The notes under the pieces: generated by a model
Databases searched by the model: none
What the model was told of the DNA's origin: nothing
Seen by the model: only the letters and a program-made list of their open reading frames with translations
Part shown: positions 27,576-37,004 of the stretch, piece after piece
Position numbering within the stretch: position 1 is the first letter of the stretch
How the letters are laid out: every line of letters begins with the position of its first letter
Source of the DNA: Bacteroidales bacterium UBA1754
GTDB lineage: Bacteria > Bacteroidota > Bacteroidia > Bacteroidales > Paludibacteraceae
DNA length: 64,000 nt
Reading direction: 5' to 3'
Assembly: GCA_002315615.1 (NCBI GenBank)
Contig: DCHK01000069.1
Location: forward strand, 1 to 64,000
Program-made: the position numbers and the translations under genes

Positions 27576-29531
27576 ATGAGAAAGATTCTTGCAATTATTT
27601 TTCTTTTGTTTCAATTCTCTTTGCAGGCACAAATTCAAGAGCCTGTAAAATGGTTCTTTTCCGAAAAGAAATTGAGCAAAAGCGAATTGGAGTTGAGGTT
27701 CGTTGCAAAAATTGACAAAGGTTGGCATTTGTACAATATCAATTTGGCGGACGATAGTCCCGTGTTGCCGACGCAATTTACGTTTGATAATGTGCAAGGA
27801 GCAGAACTTGTTGGAGGCGTTTCTACAAAGTTTTTGGCAATAGAGTCTTTTGATAAAAATTTTGAACAAATATTAAGTTTTTTTGCCGATTCTGTAGTTT
27901 TTACGCAAAAAATTAAAACGTCAGGAAAGTATTCTATTGATGGAAATGTGCGTTTTATGGCTTGCAACGACGAGAATTGTTTGGCTCCTACAATAAAGAA
28001 TTTTTCGTTTAAGTCGGTTGGTGAACCTCAAAAACCCAAAGCAGAACCATTACCGGTTCTTGCCGTTCAAGTAAAGGATGCGGTCAAAACTACGGCAGAT
28101 ACTTTGCCTACATTCCATTCCGAAATACCTGATACGTGGAAATCTTGTGGTGATGTATCGTCTTTTGGGTCACATACAGAAATAATTGAAGAAACTGCTT
28201 ACGGACGCATTTTCTTCGACGGATTTTTGGCTGGTTTATTGGCGTTGTTCACGCCTTGCGTTTGGCCTATTATTCCACTTACGGTGAGTTTTTTCCTAAA
28301 AAGGAAAAAGGGCAAAAGAGATGCACTTTTGTATGGATTGTCAATTGTCTGCATCTACACGTTTGTGGGAATGTTGATAACCTATATTTTTGGTGCAAGT
28401 CAGTTGAATGCACTTTCTACAAGTGCTGTTTTCAATATATTTTGCTTCTTGTTGTTGGTGGTTTTTGCAGCATCGTTTTTGGGAATGTTTGAGATAACAT
28501 TACCATCGTCTTGGAGTACAAAACTCGATGCAAAGGCAGAAAAAGTTGGTGGATTATTCGGCATTTTTTTGATGGCGGCAACGTTGTCGCTTGTTTCTTT
28601 TTCGTGCACAGGACCAATAGTAGGAACTTTGCTTGTGGCAGAATCGGTTGATGGCGCATTTTTGGCTCCGTTTGTCGGAATGCTTGCATTTTCTATTGCA
28701 TTGGCAGTGCCGTTCACGGTATTTGCATTGTTTCCAAGTTGGATGAATTCGTTGCCAAAATCGGGCGATTGGTTGAATGTGGTAAAAGTAACGCTTGGAT
28801 TTTTTGAATTGGCGTTTTCGTTAAAGTTCCTTTCGGTTGCCGATTTGGCGTATGGTTGGCGCTTGCTCGACCGCGAAGTGTTCCTTTCTTTGTGGATAGT
28901 GCTTTCGGCTATGCTTGGTTTGTATTATCTTGGAAAAATTCGTTTTGCTCACGAAGGTGAAGTGAAAAATGTTTCTTTCCCGAGGTTTTTGTTGGCACTT
29001 GTTTGTTTTGCTTTTTCAGTGTATATGATTCCTGGTTTGTGGGGTGCACCACTGAAAGCAGTCAGTGCTTTTGCTCCACCTATTTATACGCAAGATTTCA
29101 ATTTGAGCCACAAAGAAAGAGTGGCTTTTAAGGATTTTGACGAAGGAATGGCTTATGCAAAACAAAACAACAAACTTGTGTTGCTCGATTTCACTGGTTA
29201 TGGATGTGTGAATTGCAGAAAAATGGAATCGACAATATTGGCAGATGAAGAAGTGAAGAATTTCATAGACAACAATTTCGTACAAATAACTTTATTTGTC
29301 GATGACAAAACGCCTTTGGAAAATGCGATGAGTGTCGAAGAAAACGGAGAAAAACTGATGCTTAAAACTGTAGGTGAAAAATGGAGTTATTTGCAACGTC
29401 ATAAATTTTCTGCCAACGCACAACCCTATTATGTGATTTTGAACGGCGATGGCGAAATGCAAAATTCTTCGTTCTCATTCACCGAAAATGTAAATGATTT
29501 TTTATGCTGGCTAAAGCAAACAAATAATTAG
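27576..29531 (+). CDS. dsbD: Thiol:disulfide interchange protein DsbD
   Basis: The 651-aa inner-membrane protein passes electrons from cytoplasmic thioredoxin to periplasmic thiol proteins. A signal peptide (MRKILAIIFLLFQFSLQAQ) is followed by the N-terminal beta domain with VRFMACNDENCLAP, carrying its redox cysteine pair. The membrane domain (about 215-500) has LFTPCVWPIIPLTVSFF near 225 and SFSCTGPIVGTLL near 343, providing the two transmembrane redox cysteines. The C-terminal thioredoxin domain has LLDFTGYGCVNCRKME (CVNC near 543). All three modules are present, so electrons could flow to the periplasmic thioredoxin at 12343-12852. It is followed after 12 bases by the T9SS cargo gene. Confidence 0.94.
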   Translation: MRKILAIIFLLFQFSLQAQIQEPVKWFFSEKKLSKSELELRFVAKIDKGWHLYNINLADDSPVLPTQFTFDNVQGAELVGGVSTKFLAIESFDKNFEQILSFFADSVVFTQKIKTSGKYSIDGNVRFMACNDENCLAPTIKNFSFKSVGEPQKPKAEPLPVLAVQVKDAVKTTADTLPTFHSEIPDTWKSCGDVSSFGSHTEIIEETAYGRIFFDGFLAGLLALFTPCVWPIIPLTVSFFLKRKKGKRDALLYGLSIVCIYTFVGMLITYIFGASQLNALSTSAVFNIFCFLLLVVFAASFLGMFEITLPSSWSTKLDAKAEKVGGLFGIFLMAATLSLVSFSCTGPIVGTLLVAESVDGAFLAPFVGMLAFSIALAVPFTVFALFPSWMNSLPKSGDWLNVVKVTLGFFELAFSLKFLSVADLAYGWRLLDREVFLSLWIVLSAMLGLYYLGKIRFAHEGEVKNVSFPRFLLALVCFAFSVYMIPGLWGAPLKAVSAFAPPIYTQDFNLSHKERVAFKDFDEGMAYAKQNNKLVLLDFTGYGCVNCRKMESTILADEEVKNFIDNNFVQITLFVDDKTPLENAMSVEENGEKLMLKTVGEKWSYLQRHKFSANAQPYYVILNGDGEMQNSSFSFTENVNDFLCWLKQTNN

Positions 29532-29543
29532 AATCTTAATAAA

Positions 29544-31490
29544 ATGAAAAAAATATTACTGATTTTGACTATGTTTCCACTAATGGTTTTTTCGCAAATT
29601 ACCATTATGAATGAGACATTTGGTAATCCCACAACTTCTCCTATAAAAGTGGAGGATTACAAAGGTTGGAGCGAGAAGAATGGCATTGTATATTCATCCA
29701 AAAAGGGAAATGTTGAACATAGCGTTGAAATTAGAAATAATCAAACTTCTGAATATTTAAATGACGGCATATTGGCATCAGGTGGCGGAAATTTATATTT
29801 GAATGGTGATGCTACTTCTTTTGTTGTGAGCAATATCAACGCAAGTAATTGTTATAAATTAAAATTATCATTTGGTCTGTTTGGCAAAACAGTAAATTCA
29901 TTTCTCAATTTCAAAGTTTATTACTCCTTAAATGATGGAACGACAAAAACGCTTTTGAAATCTTTTGAATCGTATGTTTGCGAACCTAAAAAATGGCAAC
30001 ATATAAGCGAGATTTCTTTGCCAGAAGCCGCTGCGGTTTCTAATTTGACATTGATTTTTGATTTGGGGAAAACCGAGGGTTCTGCCAAGGTTCGTTTAGA
30101 TGACATTAAAATTGTAGGTTTGAAAAATCAGTCAGATGATTACGCATCTCTTTCAATTTTGTCAGAAATTAGTCGTTTTGAAACGACGGTGAATTCTGAG
30201 ACATCTCAAAATTTGTCAATTTCAGGTTCAAATATTGCGAGTGACGTAACATTGCAGTTGAAAGATGGTAGCGATTTCTCGTTGTCGAAAAATACGATTA
30301 CTGCCGAAGAATTAAATGATGGAGCAAAATCGGTTTCAATTGGCATTACTTATTCGCCCAAAAGTGTAAAATATTCCGACGATACATTGGTGATAAACAC
30401 TGCAAATCTTTCATCTCCACTGTATGTTTTGCTCGAAGGAAAATCAATGTTTGAAAATGTGCAGAATTTACAAGTTTCGCAGGTAGGAGCAAATGTGAAA
30501 ATTTCGTGGGATGCTGTTCCTACAGCCGAAAATTATTTAATCACCATCAATAAAAAGCAAAATGTGGTGAAAGATACTATTTTCTACGAAGATTTTTCCG
30601 ATTTTCAAGAGAAAACCATCAAAGTGGGAGAAAAAGATGTGGATATTGAAATTGGGGAATCTATTATAAACACTGGAACGAACGTTTACAATGGATTTTT
30701 TAAAACTGCTGGTTGGACTGGTGCAAATGTTTATAATGGTTCGGACGACGATTTGGGTGATGTAGAAGGTGTATGCCGTTTAGGCAAAAAGGCAGGTGGA
30801 AATGGGTGGTTAAATTCTCCATCGATATATTTAATGGGCAAAAAAAATGTCTATTTGAGTTATAAAATTAGAACATTTACAAATCACGGAACGCCAGAAA
30901 AGACATCCGTAAAAGTCGGGTATCTTGCAAATACAGATCAAAAATTAGATATTTTGGAAAATCTTTACCCTGATTTTCAAGAATATATAAAGAAAATAGA
31001 AAATGATACTATAAAAATTCGTTTTGCGGGAACGAATCCAAAGGCAAATGAGAACAATAGGTTTATTATTGATGATATTGTAATTTTTTCTGCCGAAAAT
31101 TATGAAATGCCGAAAGTGAAGAACAAACTTTTGACGGAAAATTCTTTTGAAATAGCAGATTTGACAATTGGTGCAGAATATGAAATTTCTGTGCGTGCTT
31201 ACAATCCAACTACAGTTTTTGTTTCGGATTCGGCAAACGTAACGTACAAAGTGAAAGATTGTTCTGCATTGAAAAATATTTCGGAAGAAAACGAGGCGAT
31301 TATTTATGCAGAAAACGGAATTGTATTTATAGAATCGTTGAAAGATGCTGAAATAAACATTTATAATCCTCTTGGTGCAATTGTTTGTACTAAAAAAATC
31401 AACGAGGGTGTTAATGAAATCGTTGGTTTGACGCAAGGCGTTTATCTTTTGCAAGTGGGTGGAAAAACGACGAAAATAATACTGAATTAA
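29544..31490 (+). CDS. Secreted multidomain protein with T9SS C-terminal sorting domain
   Basis: The 648-aa protein has a signal peptide (MKKILLILTMFPLMVFSQ). Its first domain (residues about 20-200) resembles a jelly-roll module (MNETFGNP, LNGDATSFVVSNINAS, VRLDDIKIVG). A beta-sandwich stretch follows, then a fibronectin-III-like segment (VQNLQVSQVGANVKISWDAV near 310) containing a second jelly-roll-like insert (FYEDFSDFQ, LNSPSIYL, FIIDDIVIFSAEN). The last about 65 residues form a type-A T9SS sorting domain ending INEGVNEIVGLTQGVYLLQV then GGKTTKIIL. No catalytic motif was recognised; an adhesive or surface role is inferred. It lies close to sprA, whose product would export it. Confidence 0.8.
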   Translation: MKKILLILTMFPLMVFSQITIMNETFGNPTTSPIKVEDYKGWSEKNGIVYSSKKGNVEHSVEIRNNQTSEYLNDGILASGGGNLYLNGDATSFVVSNINASNCYKLKLSFGLFGKTVNSFLNFKVYYSLNDGTTKTLLKSFESYVCEPKKWQHISEISLPEAAAVSNLTLIFDLGKTEGSAKVRLDDIKIVGLKNQSDDYASLSILSEISRFETTVNSETSQNLSISGSNIASDVTLQLKDGSDFSLSKNTITAEELNDGAKSVSIGITYSPKSVKYSDDTLVINTANLSSPLYVLLEGKSMFENVQNLQVSQVGANVKISWDAVPTAENYLITINKKQNVVKDTIFYEDFSDFQEKTIKVGEKDVDIEIGESIINTGTNVYNGFFKTAGWTGANVYNGSDDDLGDVEGVCRLGKKAGGNGWLNSPSIYLMGKKNVYLSYKIRTFTNHGTPEKTSVKVGYLANTDQKLDILENLYPDFQEYIKKIENDTIKIRFAGTNPKANENNRFIIDDIVIFSAENYEMPKVKNKLLTENSFEIADLTIGAEYEISVRAYNPTTVFVSDSANVTYKVKDCSALKNISEENEAIIYAENGIVFIESLKDAEINIYNPLGAIVCTKKINEGVNEIVGLTQGVYLLQVGGKTTKIILN

Positions 31491-31499
31491 AAAAAGGAA

Positions 31500-32189
31500 A
31501 TGAATCAATCTTTGTCGGGAATAATATCTTTTTTGAGCGACTTGGCAATCAACAACAATCGTGTGTGGTTTGCCGAGAACAAAAACCGTTATCTTCAGGC
31601 AAAAGCGGAATTTGATGAAATCGTGACAGAAATGATTTCGCAAATTGCGTTGTTCGATGCTTCCGTGTCGTCGCTCACACCAAAAGATTGCACGTATCGC
31701 ATCTATCGTGATGTGCGTTTTCGTGATAAAGACACGCCTTATAAAATTCATTTTGGTGCATATATTGCGCCACACGGTGGACGAAAAAGCGATTACGGTG
31801 GATACTATTTTCACGTGCAACCAGGTAATCAGTCGTTTTTGTCGCCAGGAATATGGTCGCCTCAACCAGATGTATTAAAGGCACTTCGCAGTTCAATTTA
31901 CGATAATTATGATGAGTTTTTGGAGATAATAAATAATGCAGAATTTCAGAAATTCTACAAAAATTCATTCTACGAACACGAAATGTTGAAAAAAAATCCA
32001 CTCGGTTTTCCGAAAGATTTTGAAGGCGCATATTATTTGAAATTGAAACACTATTTGGTAAGTTCAGATTTGACGGATGATTTTTTGTTGCAAGAAAATT
32101 GGATGGAAAAAGTTGTAGAGCGTTTTCGTGTGGCATATCCACTTAATAAATTTTTGAATTATACGCTCGACGAAATTCATAATTCATAA
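31500..32189 (+). CDS. DUF2461-family protein
   Basis: The 229-aa protein matches the DUF2461 family: FLSDLAINNNRVWFAENKNRY at residues 11-31, YRIYRDVRFRDKDTPYKIHFGAYI near 67-90, and GGYYFHVQPG with FLSPGIWSPQPDVLKALR near 100-130. The family is widespread in Bacteroidota and actinobacteria, cytoplasmic, and of unknown biochemical function. It is 9 bases behind the T9SS cargo gene with AAGGAAA just before the ATG, and 15 bases before a YhcH-family gene, so it probably belongs to the dsbD transcript. Confidence 0.88.
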   Translation: MNQSLSGIISFLSDLAINNNRVWFAENKNRYLQAKAEFDEIVTEMISQIALFDASVSSLTPKDCTYRIYRDVRFRDKDTPYKIHFGAYIAPHGGRKSDYGGYYFHVQPGNQSFLSPGIWSPQPDVLKALRSSIYDNYDEFLEIINNAEFQKFYKNSFYEHEMLKKNPLGFPKDFEGAYYLKLKHYLVSSDLTDDFLLQENWMEKVVERFRVAYPLNKFLNYTLDEIHNS

Positions 32190-32204
32190 AACAGAATTTG
32201 TATA

Positions 32205-32651
32205 ATGATTCATGATAATTTAGAAAATATTTTTTTGTACGAGGGTTTGAATCCGAATTTTGGTTTGGCGTTCAAACATCTTTCTGCTACTAATTTTGCC
32301 GAGATGCAACCTTGCGAGTATTTTTTGAATGAAAATGTGAAAGTGATTGTTTCGCTCACCGAAGGTCATCTTGCCGATGATTCGCAAGTAGAGTTGCACA
32401 ATGATTTTATCGACATTCAAATGCCGTTGAACACTGTCGAAACAATGGGTTGGATTGCTCGACAAAATCTAAAAAATGCGTCAGTGCCATACGATAAAGA
32501 AAAAGACATTGCGTTTTTTTATGAAAAAGCGACAGATTTTGTAAAGGTTGAGCCATACGAATTTGTGGTGTTTTTCCCAACAGACGGACACCAACCTTGC
32601 ATTGCAGAGGGGATGATAAAAAAAGTGATAGTAAAAGTAAAAAACATATAG
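32205..32651 (+). CDS. YhcH/YjgK/YiaL (DUF386) family protein
   Basis: The 148-aa cupin-like protein shows the family pattern VIVSLTEGHLADDSQVELHN (normally K-x-E-x-H metal ligands nearby), DIQMPLNTVETMGWIARQNL, DIAFFYEKATDFVKVEPYEFVVFFPTDGHQPCIAEGMIKKVIVKV. The last block carries the conserved FPTDGHQP metal-site region and the ending KKVIVKV. Members have been linked to sugar, sialic acid or beta-galactosidase loci (YhcH, EbgC). The substrate is unknown here. It follows DUF2461 after 15 bases, and the branching enzyme starts 37 bases later. Confidence 0.85.
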   Translation: MIHDNLENIFLYEGLNPNFGLAFKHLSATNFAEMQPCEYFLNENVKVIVSLTEGHLADDSQVELHNDFIDIQMPLNTVETMGWIARQNLKNASVPYDKEKDIAFFYEKATDFVKVEPYEFVVFFPTDGHQPCIAEGMIKKVIVKVKNI

Positions 32652-32688
32652 AGTATTACAGACCAAAAATTCTAAATAAAATAATTTT

Positions 32689-34698
32689 ATGGAGCCACTG
32701 AAAATTATTAGAAACGATGATTATTTGAAACCATACGCTGAAGAAATTACTCGTAGGTATAAGTACACGATTGATAAGGAAAAACGAATGCTTTCTGGAC
32801 TCAAAAACTTATCGATATTTGCATCTGGATATTTGTATTTCGGATTGCATAAGACTATCGATGGGTGGGTCATCCGAGAGTGGGCACCGAATGCTACTGC
32901 CATTTATTTGAAAGGAACATTCAATAATTGGGAAAAGCAAGAGTCCTATCGCTTTAAAAAACTTGGCGACGGCATGTGGGAATTGAATTTGCCTAAAGTC
33001 GCTCTCCATCACGGCGATTTGTACAAATTGCAAATGGAGTGGCAAGGAGGCGAAGGAGAACGTGTGCCAGCTTGGGCTTTTCGTGTGGTGCAAGATGACG
33101 AAACAAAGATTTTCAGTGCTCAAGTTTGGGCACCTGAAAAACCGTATAGGTTCAAGATAAATAAATTTAAGCCAAATACCGACCCATTGCTTATTTACGA
33201 ATGCCACATTGGTATGGCTACCGAAGAAGAAAAGGTCGGAACTTATCGCGAATTTCGCGAAAACGTGTTGCCACGTGTAAAGAAAGCAGGTTATAATTGT
33301 ATACAAATTATGGCCATTCAAGAGCATCCGTATTACGGCTCTTTTGGTTATCACGTTTCGAGTTTCTTTGCTGCGTCATCTCGTTTTGGTACGCCCGACG
33401 AACTTAAGGAACTTATTGATGCCGCTCACGAAATGGATATTGCGGTGATAATGGATTTAGTTCATTCGCACGCAGTGAAAAACGAAGTTGAAGGTTTAGG
33501 TAGATATGACGGCACACCAAATCAATTTTTTCACGGAGGTTGGCGTCGAGAGCATACTGCGTGGGATTCGCTTTGCTTTGATTATGGCAAAAACGAAGTG
33601 TTGCACTTTTTGCTTTCTAACTGCAAATATTGGTTGGAAGAATATAATTTCGATGGATTCCGTTTCGATGGTGTAACGTCGATGTTGTATTTGAATCACG
33701 GACTTGGTTCCGATTTTATGGGATACGGCGATTATTACAATTTGAACGAAGACGTAGATGCCATCACCTATCTTACATTGGCAAATAAATTGATTCACGA
33801 AGTGAAACCTCGTGCCATTACTATTGCCGAAGAAATGAGTGGAATGCCAGGTTTGGCTTCACCAATCAAAGAAGGTGGATTTGGTTTTGATTATCGTTTG
33901 GCAATGGGAATTCCAGATTTTTGGATAAAAATTATCAAAGAACAATCTGACGAAGATTGGAAACCTGGTCATATTTTTTGGGAACTTACCAACCATCGTG
34001 ATGACGAAAAAACTATCAATTATGCCGAAAGTCACGACCAAGCACTCGTTGGCGACAAAACTATCATTTTCCGCTTGATTGATGCCGAAATGTACACCAA
34101 TATGTCAAAACTTTTCCCTTCTACCTATATGGTGGATAGAGGAATTGCTTTGCATAAGATGATTCGTTTGATAACAGTTTCTTCAATGAGTGGAGGTTAT
34201 CTGAATTTTATGGGAAATGAATTTGGACATCCCGAGTGGATTGATTTTCCACGCGAAGGCAACGGATGGAGTTATAAGTATGCGCGTCGTCAGTGGCATT
34301 TGCTCGACGACCACGATTTGCGTTACCAAGGTTTAGGTGATTTTGATCGTGAAATGATGCAAATTATTTCATCACAAAACAAATTCCAAAAATTGAAAAT
34401 CGAGCAACTTTGGGATAATTCGGGCGATCAATTTTTTGCGTATCGTCGTGGAAATTTGGTGTTTGTGTTCAATTTTCATCCAAACAAATCGTATTCAGAT
34501 TATGGCTTTTTGACGGAAAAAGGTTCGTACAAAGTAATCTTGAATACCGATGACAAGAAGTTTGGTGGTTTCGGTTTGGTCGATGATGGCGTAACACATT
34601 TTACTATACCCGATGTTCTTTACAGAAAAGAGAAGAAAGAATGGTTGAAAATTTACATTCCTTCTCGGTGTGCTATGGTGCTCCAAAAGATTGATTAA
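32689..34698 (+). CDS. glgB: 1,4-alpha-glucan (glycogen) branching enzyme
   Basis: The 669-aa GH13 enzyme makes alpha-1,6 branches in glycogen. An N-terminal CBM48-like domain (WVIREWAPNATAIYLKGTFNNW near 60) precedes the catalytic barrel with YECHIGMATEE, YYGSFGYHVSSFF, and the catalytic residues in DGFRFDGVTSM (Asp about 327), AEEMSG (Glu about 380) and AESHDQ (Asp about 450), then GNEFGHPEWIDFPREGNGW. That last block and the length make it more like the eukaryotic-type branching enzymes than the longer GlgB of enterobacteria. The other glycogen genes are 17-26 kb away in this window. No TAnnTTTG box was seen directly upstream, so read-through from the dsbD unit is possible. Confidence 0.93.
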   Translation: MEPLKIIRNDDYLKPYAEEITRRYKYTIDKEKRMLSGLKNLSIFASGYLYFGLHKTIDGWVIREWAPNATAIYLKGTFNNWEKQESYRFKKLGDGMWELNLPKVALHHGDLYKLQMEWQGGEGERVPAWAFRVVQDDETKIFSAQVWAPEKPYRFKINKFKPNTDPLLIYECHIGMATEEEKVGTYREFRENVLPRVKKAGYNCIQIMAIQEHPYYGSFGYHVSSFFAASSRFGTPDELKELIDAAHEMDIAVIMDLVHSHAVKNEVEGLGRYDGTPNQFFHGGWRREHTAWDSLCFDYGKNEVLHFLLSNCKYWLEEYNFDGFRFDGVTSMLYLNHGLGSDFMGYGDYYNLNEDVDAITYLTLANKLIHEVKPRAITIAEEMSGMPGLASPIKEGGFGFDYRLAMGIPDFWIKIIKEQSDEDWKPGHIFWELTNHRDDEKTINYAESHDQALVGDKTIIFRLIDAEMYTNMSKLFPSTYMVDRGIALHKMIRLITVSSMSGGYLNFMGNEFGHPEWIDFPREGNGWSYKYARRQWHLLDDHDLRYQGLGDFDREMMQIISSQNKFQKLKIEQLWDNSGDQFFAYRRGNLVFVFNFHPNKSYSDYGFLTEKGSYKVILNTDDKKFGGFGLVDDGVTHFTIPDVLYRKEKKEWLKIYIPSRCAMVLQKID

Positions 34699-34729
34699 CT
34701 CGAAACAAAACGAAAAGAGTAAAAAATAG

Positions 34730-34737
34730 TAACTTTG
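34730..34737 (+). promoter_or_regulatory. Promoter -7 box for the polysaccharide operon
   Basis: TAACTTTG matches TAnnTTTG, 19 bases before the first ATG at 34756. It is the only such box noticed before the six-gene run. Confidence 0.7.
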
Positions 34738-34755
34738 CAAAAAAAATAAAATTGT

Positions 34756-35727
34756 ATGGAAAATAATAATGAAGAAATGGATTTAATATCCTTGATGCGT
34801 TGGATGTTTGGGGGAGTAAAAAACTTTTTCAAAGGTTGTTTGAATGCTTGTGGAAGCATGTTAAAATTATGTTATCGCAATAAGTTGATAATCCTTGTTT
34901 TTCTTCTGTTAGGTATAGGAGTAGGCTTGTATATGTCATTCCCGAAAGTTTATAGAGGAGAATGCATTTTAAAGGCACCAAGTTCGCATCTTGTGAAATC
35001 AATGGTTAACGAATTTGATGGTACAAAATACAATAACGGAAGTAATAAAGCGATAAGCAAATTGAATCTATCTCCTGAATTGGCTGCAAAAATTAGTTTG
35101 ATTCGTCCTTATAGTGTAATAACGAGTAAAGATGACCCAAATGAAATTAAGAAAATTGCTTATAAAGATAAAGATCTTGTTGTTACAGATACATTATTAA
35201 AGGTGTCGGGTTCTCGCATTTGCCTACAATTTTTAATGAAAAGTGATAGTGATTTTGTTACTCTGCAAAATTCGATTATTTCTTATTTGAATAAAGTGCC
35301 AGAAATTGAGGCGTATAATTCGCGACAAGCACAATATCTAAATTCTTTGTTGCAGTCAATAGATAACGAATTGTCAAAACTAGATAGTTTGAGCAAGGTT
35401 GATTATTTCGGCAAAGATTCAAAACGCACACGTATGCAGTTGAGTGTTGATACTGTTGGAGTTACGCTTGGAGAAAAAGATAAAAAATTATATCATAATG
35501 ATATTTTTGAATTGCAGTCGAAGCGAGATAGTGTCACAAACGAAATCCAAACAATGCAAAATGGTAGTGTTAGTGTAGTTACTCCAATGCTTGTAAAAAA
35601 ATATCCGTATAATTTTTGGTTGAAAGAAATCATTATTTTTGGTGGTTTGTTCTTTGTTTTTGGAATATTTGTCGCTGCTTTTTGGGAAAATCGCAAAAAA
35701 ATTAAGCAATATTTGGAAGAAAAATAA
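34756..35727 (+). CDS. Wzz-like chain-length determinant protein
   Basis: The 323-aa protein has the two-helix topology of polysaccharide copolymerases: a transmembrane segment near 46-66 (LIILVFLLLGIGVGLYMSFP) followed by the KVYRGECILKAPSS strand, a long extracytoplasmic helical part with a coiled-coil-like region around 200-275, and a second transmembrane segment near 290-310 (IIIFGGLFFVFGIFVAAF). It would set the length of the chains made by the polymerase downstream. It has no C-terminal kinase domain. It is the first gene of the polysaccharide operon. Confidence 0.85.
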   Translation: MENNNEEMDLISLMRWMFGGVKNFFKGCLNACGSMLKLCYRNKLIILVFLLLGIGVGLYMSFPKVYRGECILKAPSSHLVKSMVNEFDGTKYNNGSNKAISKLNLSPELAAKISLIRPYSVITSKDDPNEIKKIAYKDKDLVVTDTLLKVSGSRICLQFLMKSDSDFVTLQNSIISYLNKVPEIEAYNSRQAQYLNSLLQSIDNELSKLDSLSKVDYFGKDSKRTRMQLSVDTVGVTLGEKDKKLYHNDIFELQSKRDSVTNEIQTMQNGSVSVVTPMLVKKYPYNFWLKEIIIFGGLFFVFGIFVAAFWENRKKIKQYLEEK

Positions 35728-35735
35728 TAGGTATT

Positions 35736-37004
35736 TTGGATACGAAGAAGTATTTAAATATAAAATATTTATCGTCGCAACCATTGTTCGCTAATATTGC
35801 ATCATTGGGATTGGTGCAATTGGCAAATTATATAATACCAATAATTATTATCCCTTTTGTTGTGCGAGCATTGGGTGCCGAAGCATTCGGACGAGCTTCG
35901 TATGCTCAAAATATTGTTTCGTATCTTACTATTTTAGTTAATTTTGGTTTTGATTATTCAGCCACACAAGATGTCGCAATTAATAGGGAGAATAAGAGCG
36001 CGTTGCAAAATATTTTTTGGACGGTAATTCGTTTCAAAGTACTTTTGTTGTGCGCATCATTTGTAATTTTATTTTTGCTTTATTTCTTTTCTTCAAAAGT
36101 ACACGAAGACCCCATTTTATACCTTTATGCAGCGCTGATAAATGTTGGTTTCGTCTTTTTCCCAAACTGGTTTTTTCAGGGAATGGAGAAAATGGCAAAA
36201 ATGTCGCTCTTTAATTTTGTGATAAAACTTTTAGGAGCCTTGTTGGTTGTTTTGTTAGTGTCTTCTCCCGATGACTATAGGTTATATCTATTGATACTTT
36301 CGCTTTCGTACGCATTAGTTGGCGTATTGGCGATGTTGTATGTAATTAGAAAATTCAATCTTACCACCATAAATTTCACTTTTGAAAAAAGTGTTATCAA
36401 AAAAAGTTTTCCAATATTTTTGAATACATTGTTTGCCTCACTTTATACGATTTCTGGTATGACTATACTAGGAATTTATGTTTCGGATGCCGAAGTTGGC
36501 ATTTATAGTGGTGCGTATAAAATAATTATGGCATTTGTTGTTATCTCGAGTATGCCAATAAATGTGGCATTGTTTCCTATGATTAGTCGTGAATTTAATA
36601 AATCTATAGACTGTGGAATTTCTTTGGTAAAAAAGGCAATGATAATTTTATTGCCAACAATGTTTATTTATTGTAGTTGTATTTTTTTGTTTGCACCTCA
36701 AATAACAAAAATTTTATTAGGTACTAACTTCAATGCAGCAACGGAATATATTAGATTATTTTCTTTGTTGCCATTGCTTGTTACTTTTGCAAGTTTAGTC
36801 ACAATACAATGCCTTTATGGTCTTGGGCAACAAAAGTACGCACCAATTGTAGGCTCTATAGTTGGAACTATATGTGTAATAGCGAATTTTTTATTGATAC
36901 CAGAAGTTGGTTCGTATGGCGCTATTTATACCTATTTAGGTGCTGAATTGTTGGAGATTTTTATTTCAGGCATGTTTGTGTGGATTTCTCTGAAAAATAG
37001 ATGA
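35736..37004 (+). CDS. Oligosaccharide flippase (Wzx-type)
   Basis: The 422-aa membrane protein with about 12 hydrophobic segments belongs to the polysaccharide-transport/MATE-like flippases. The conserved N-terminal portion NIASLGLVQLANYIIPIIII with PFVVRALGAEAFGRASYAQ is diagnostic, as is FPNWFFQGMEKM near 145. It would turn lipid-linked repeat units across the inner membrane. The start appears to be TTG at 35736, 8 bases after the upstream stop; no ATG is available before the first membrane helix. The stop overlaps the polymerase start by 4 bases (ATGA). Confidence 0.9.
   Translation: MDTKKYLNIKYLSSQPLFANIASLGLVQLANYIIPIIIIPFVVRALGAEAFGRASYAQNIVSYLTILVNFGFDYSATQDVAINRENKSALQNIFWTVIRFKVLLLCASFVILFLLYFFSSKVHEDPILYLYAALINVGFVFFPNWFFQGMEKMAKMSLFNFVIKLLGALLVVLLVSSPDDYRLYLLILSLSYALVGVLAMLYVIRKFNLTTINFTFEKSVIKKSFPIFLNTLFASLYTISGMTILGIYVSDAEVGIYSGAYKIIMAFVVISSMPINVALFPMISREFNKSIDCGISLVKKAMIILLPTMFIYCSCIFLFAPQITKILLGTNFNAATEYIRLFSLLPLLVTFASLVTIQCLYGLGQQKYAPIVGSIVGTICVIANFLLIPEVGSYGAIYTYLGAELLEIFISGMFVWISLKNR

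Noticed and set aside
30945..31865. 306-aa minus-strand frame over the T9SS cargo and DUF2461 genes
   Set aside because: It spans two real genes on the other strand and has a basic, low-complexity shadow composition.
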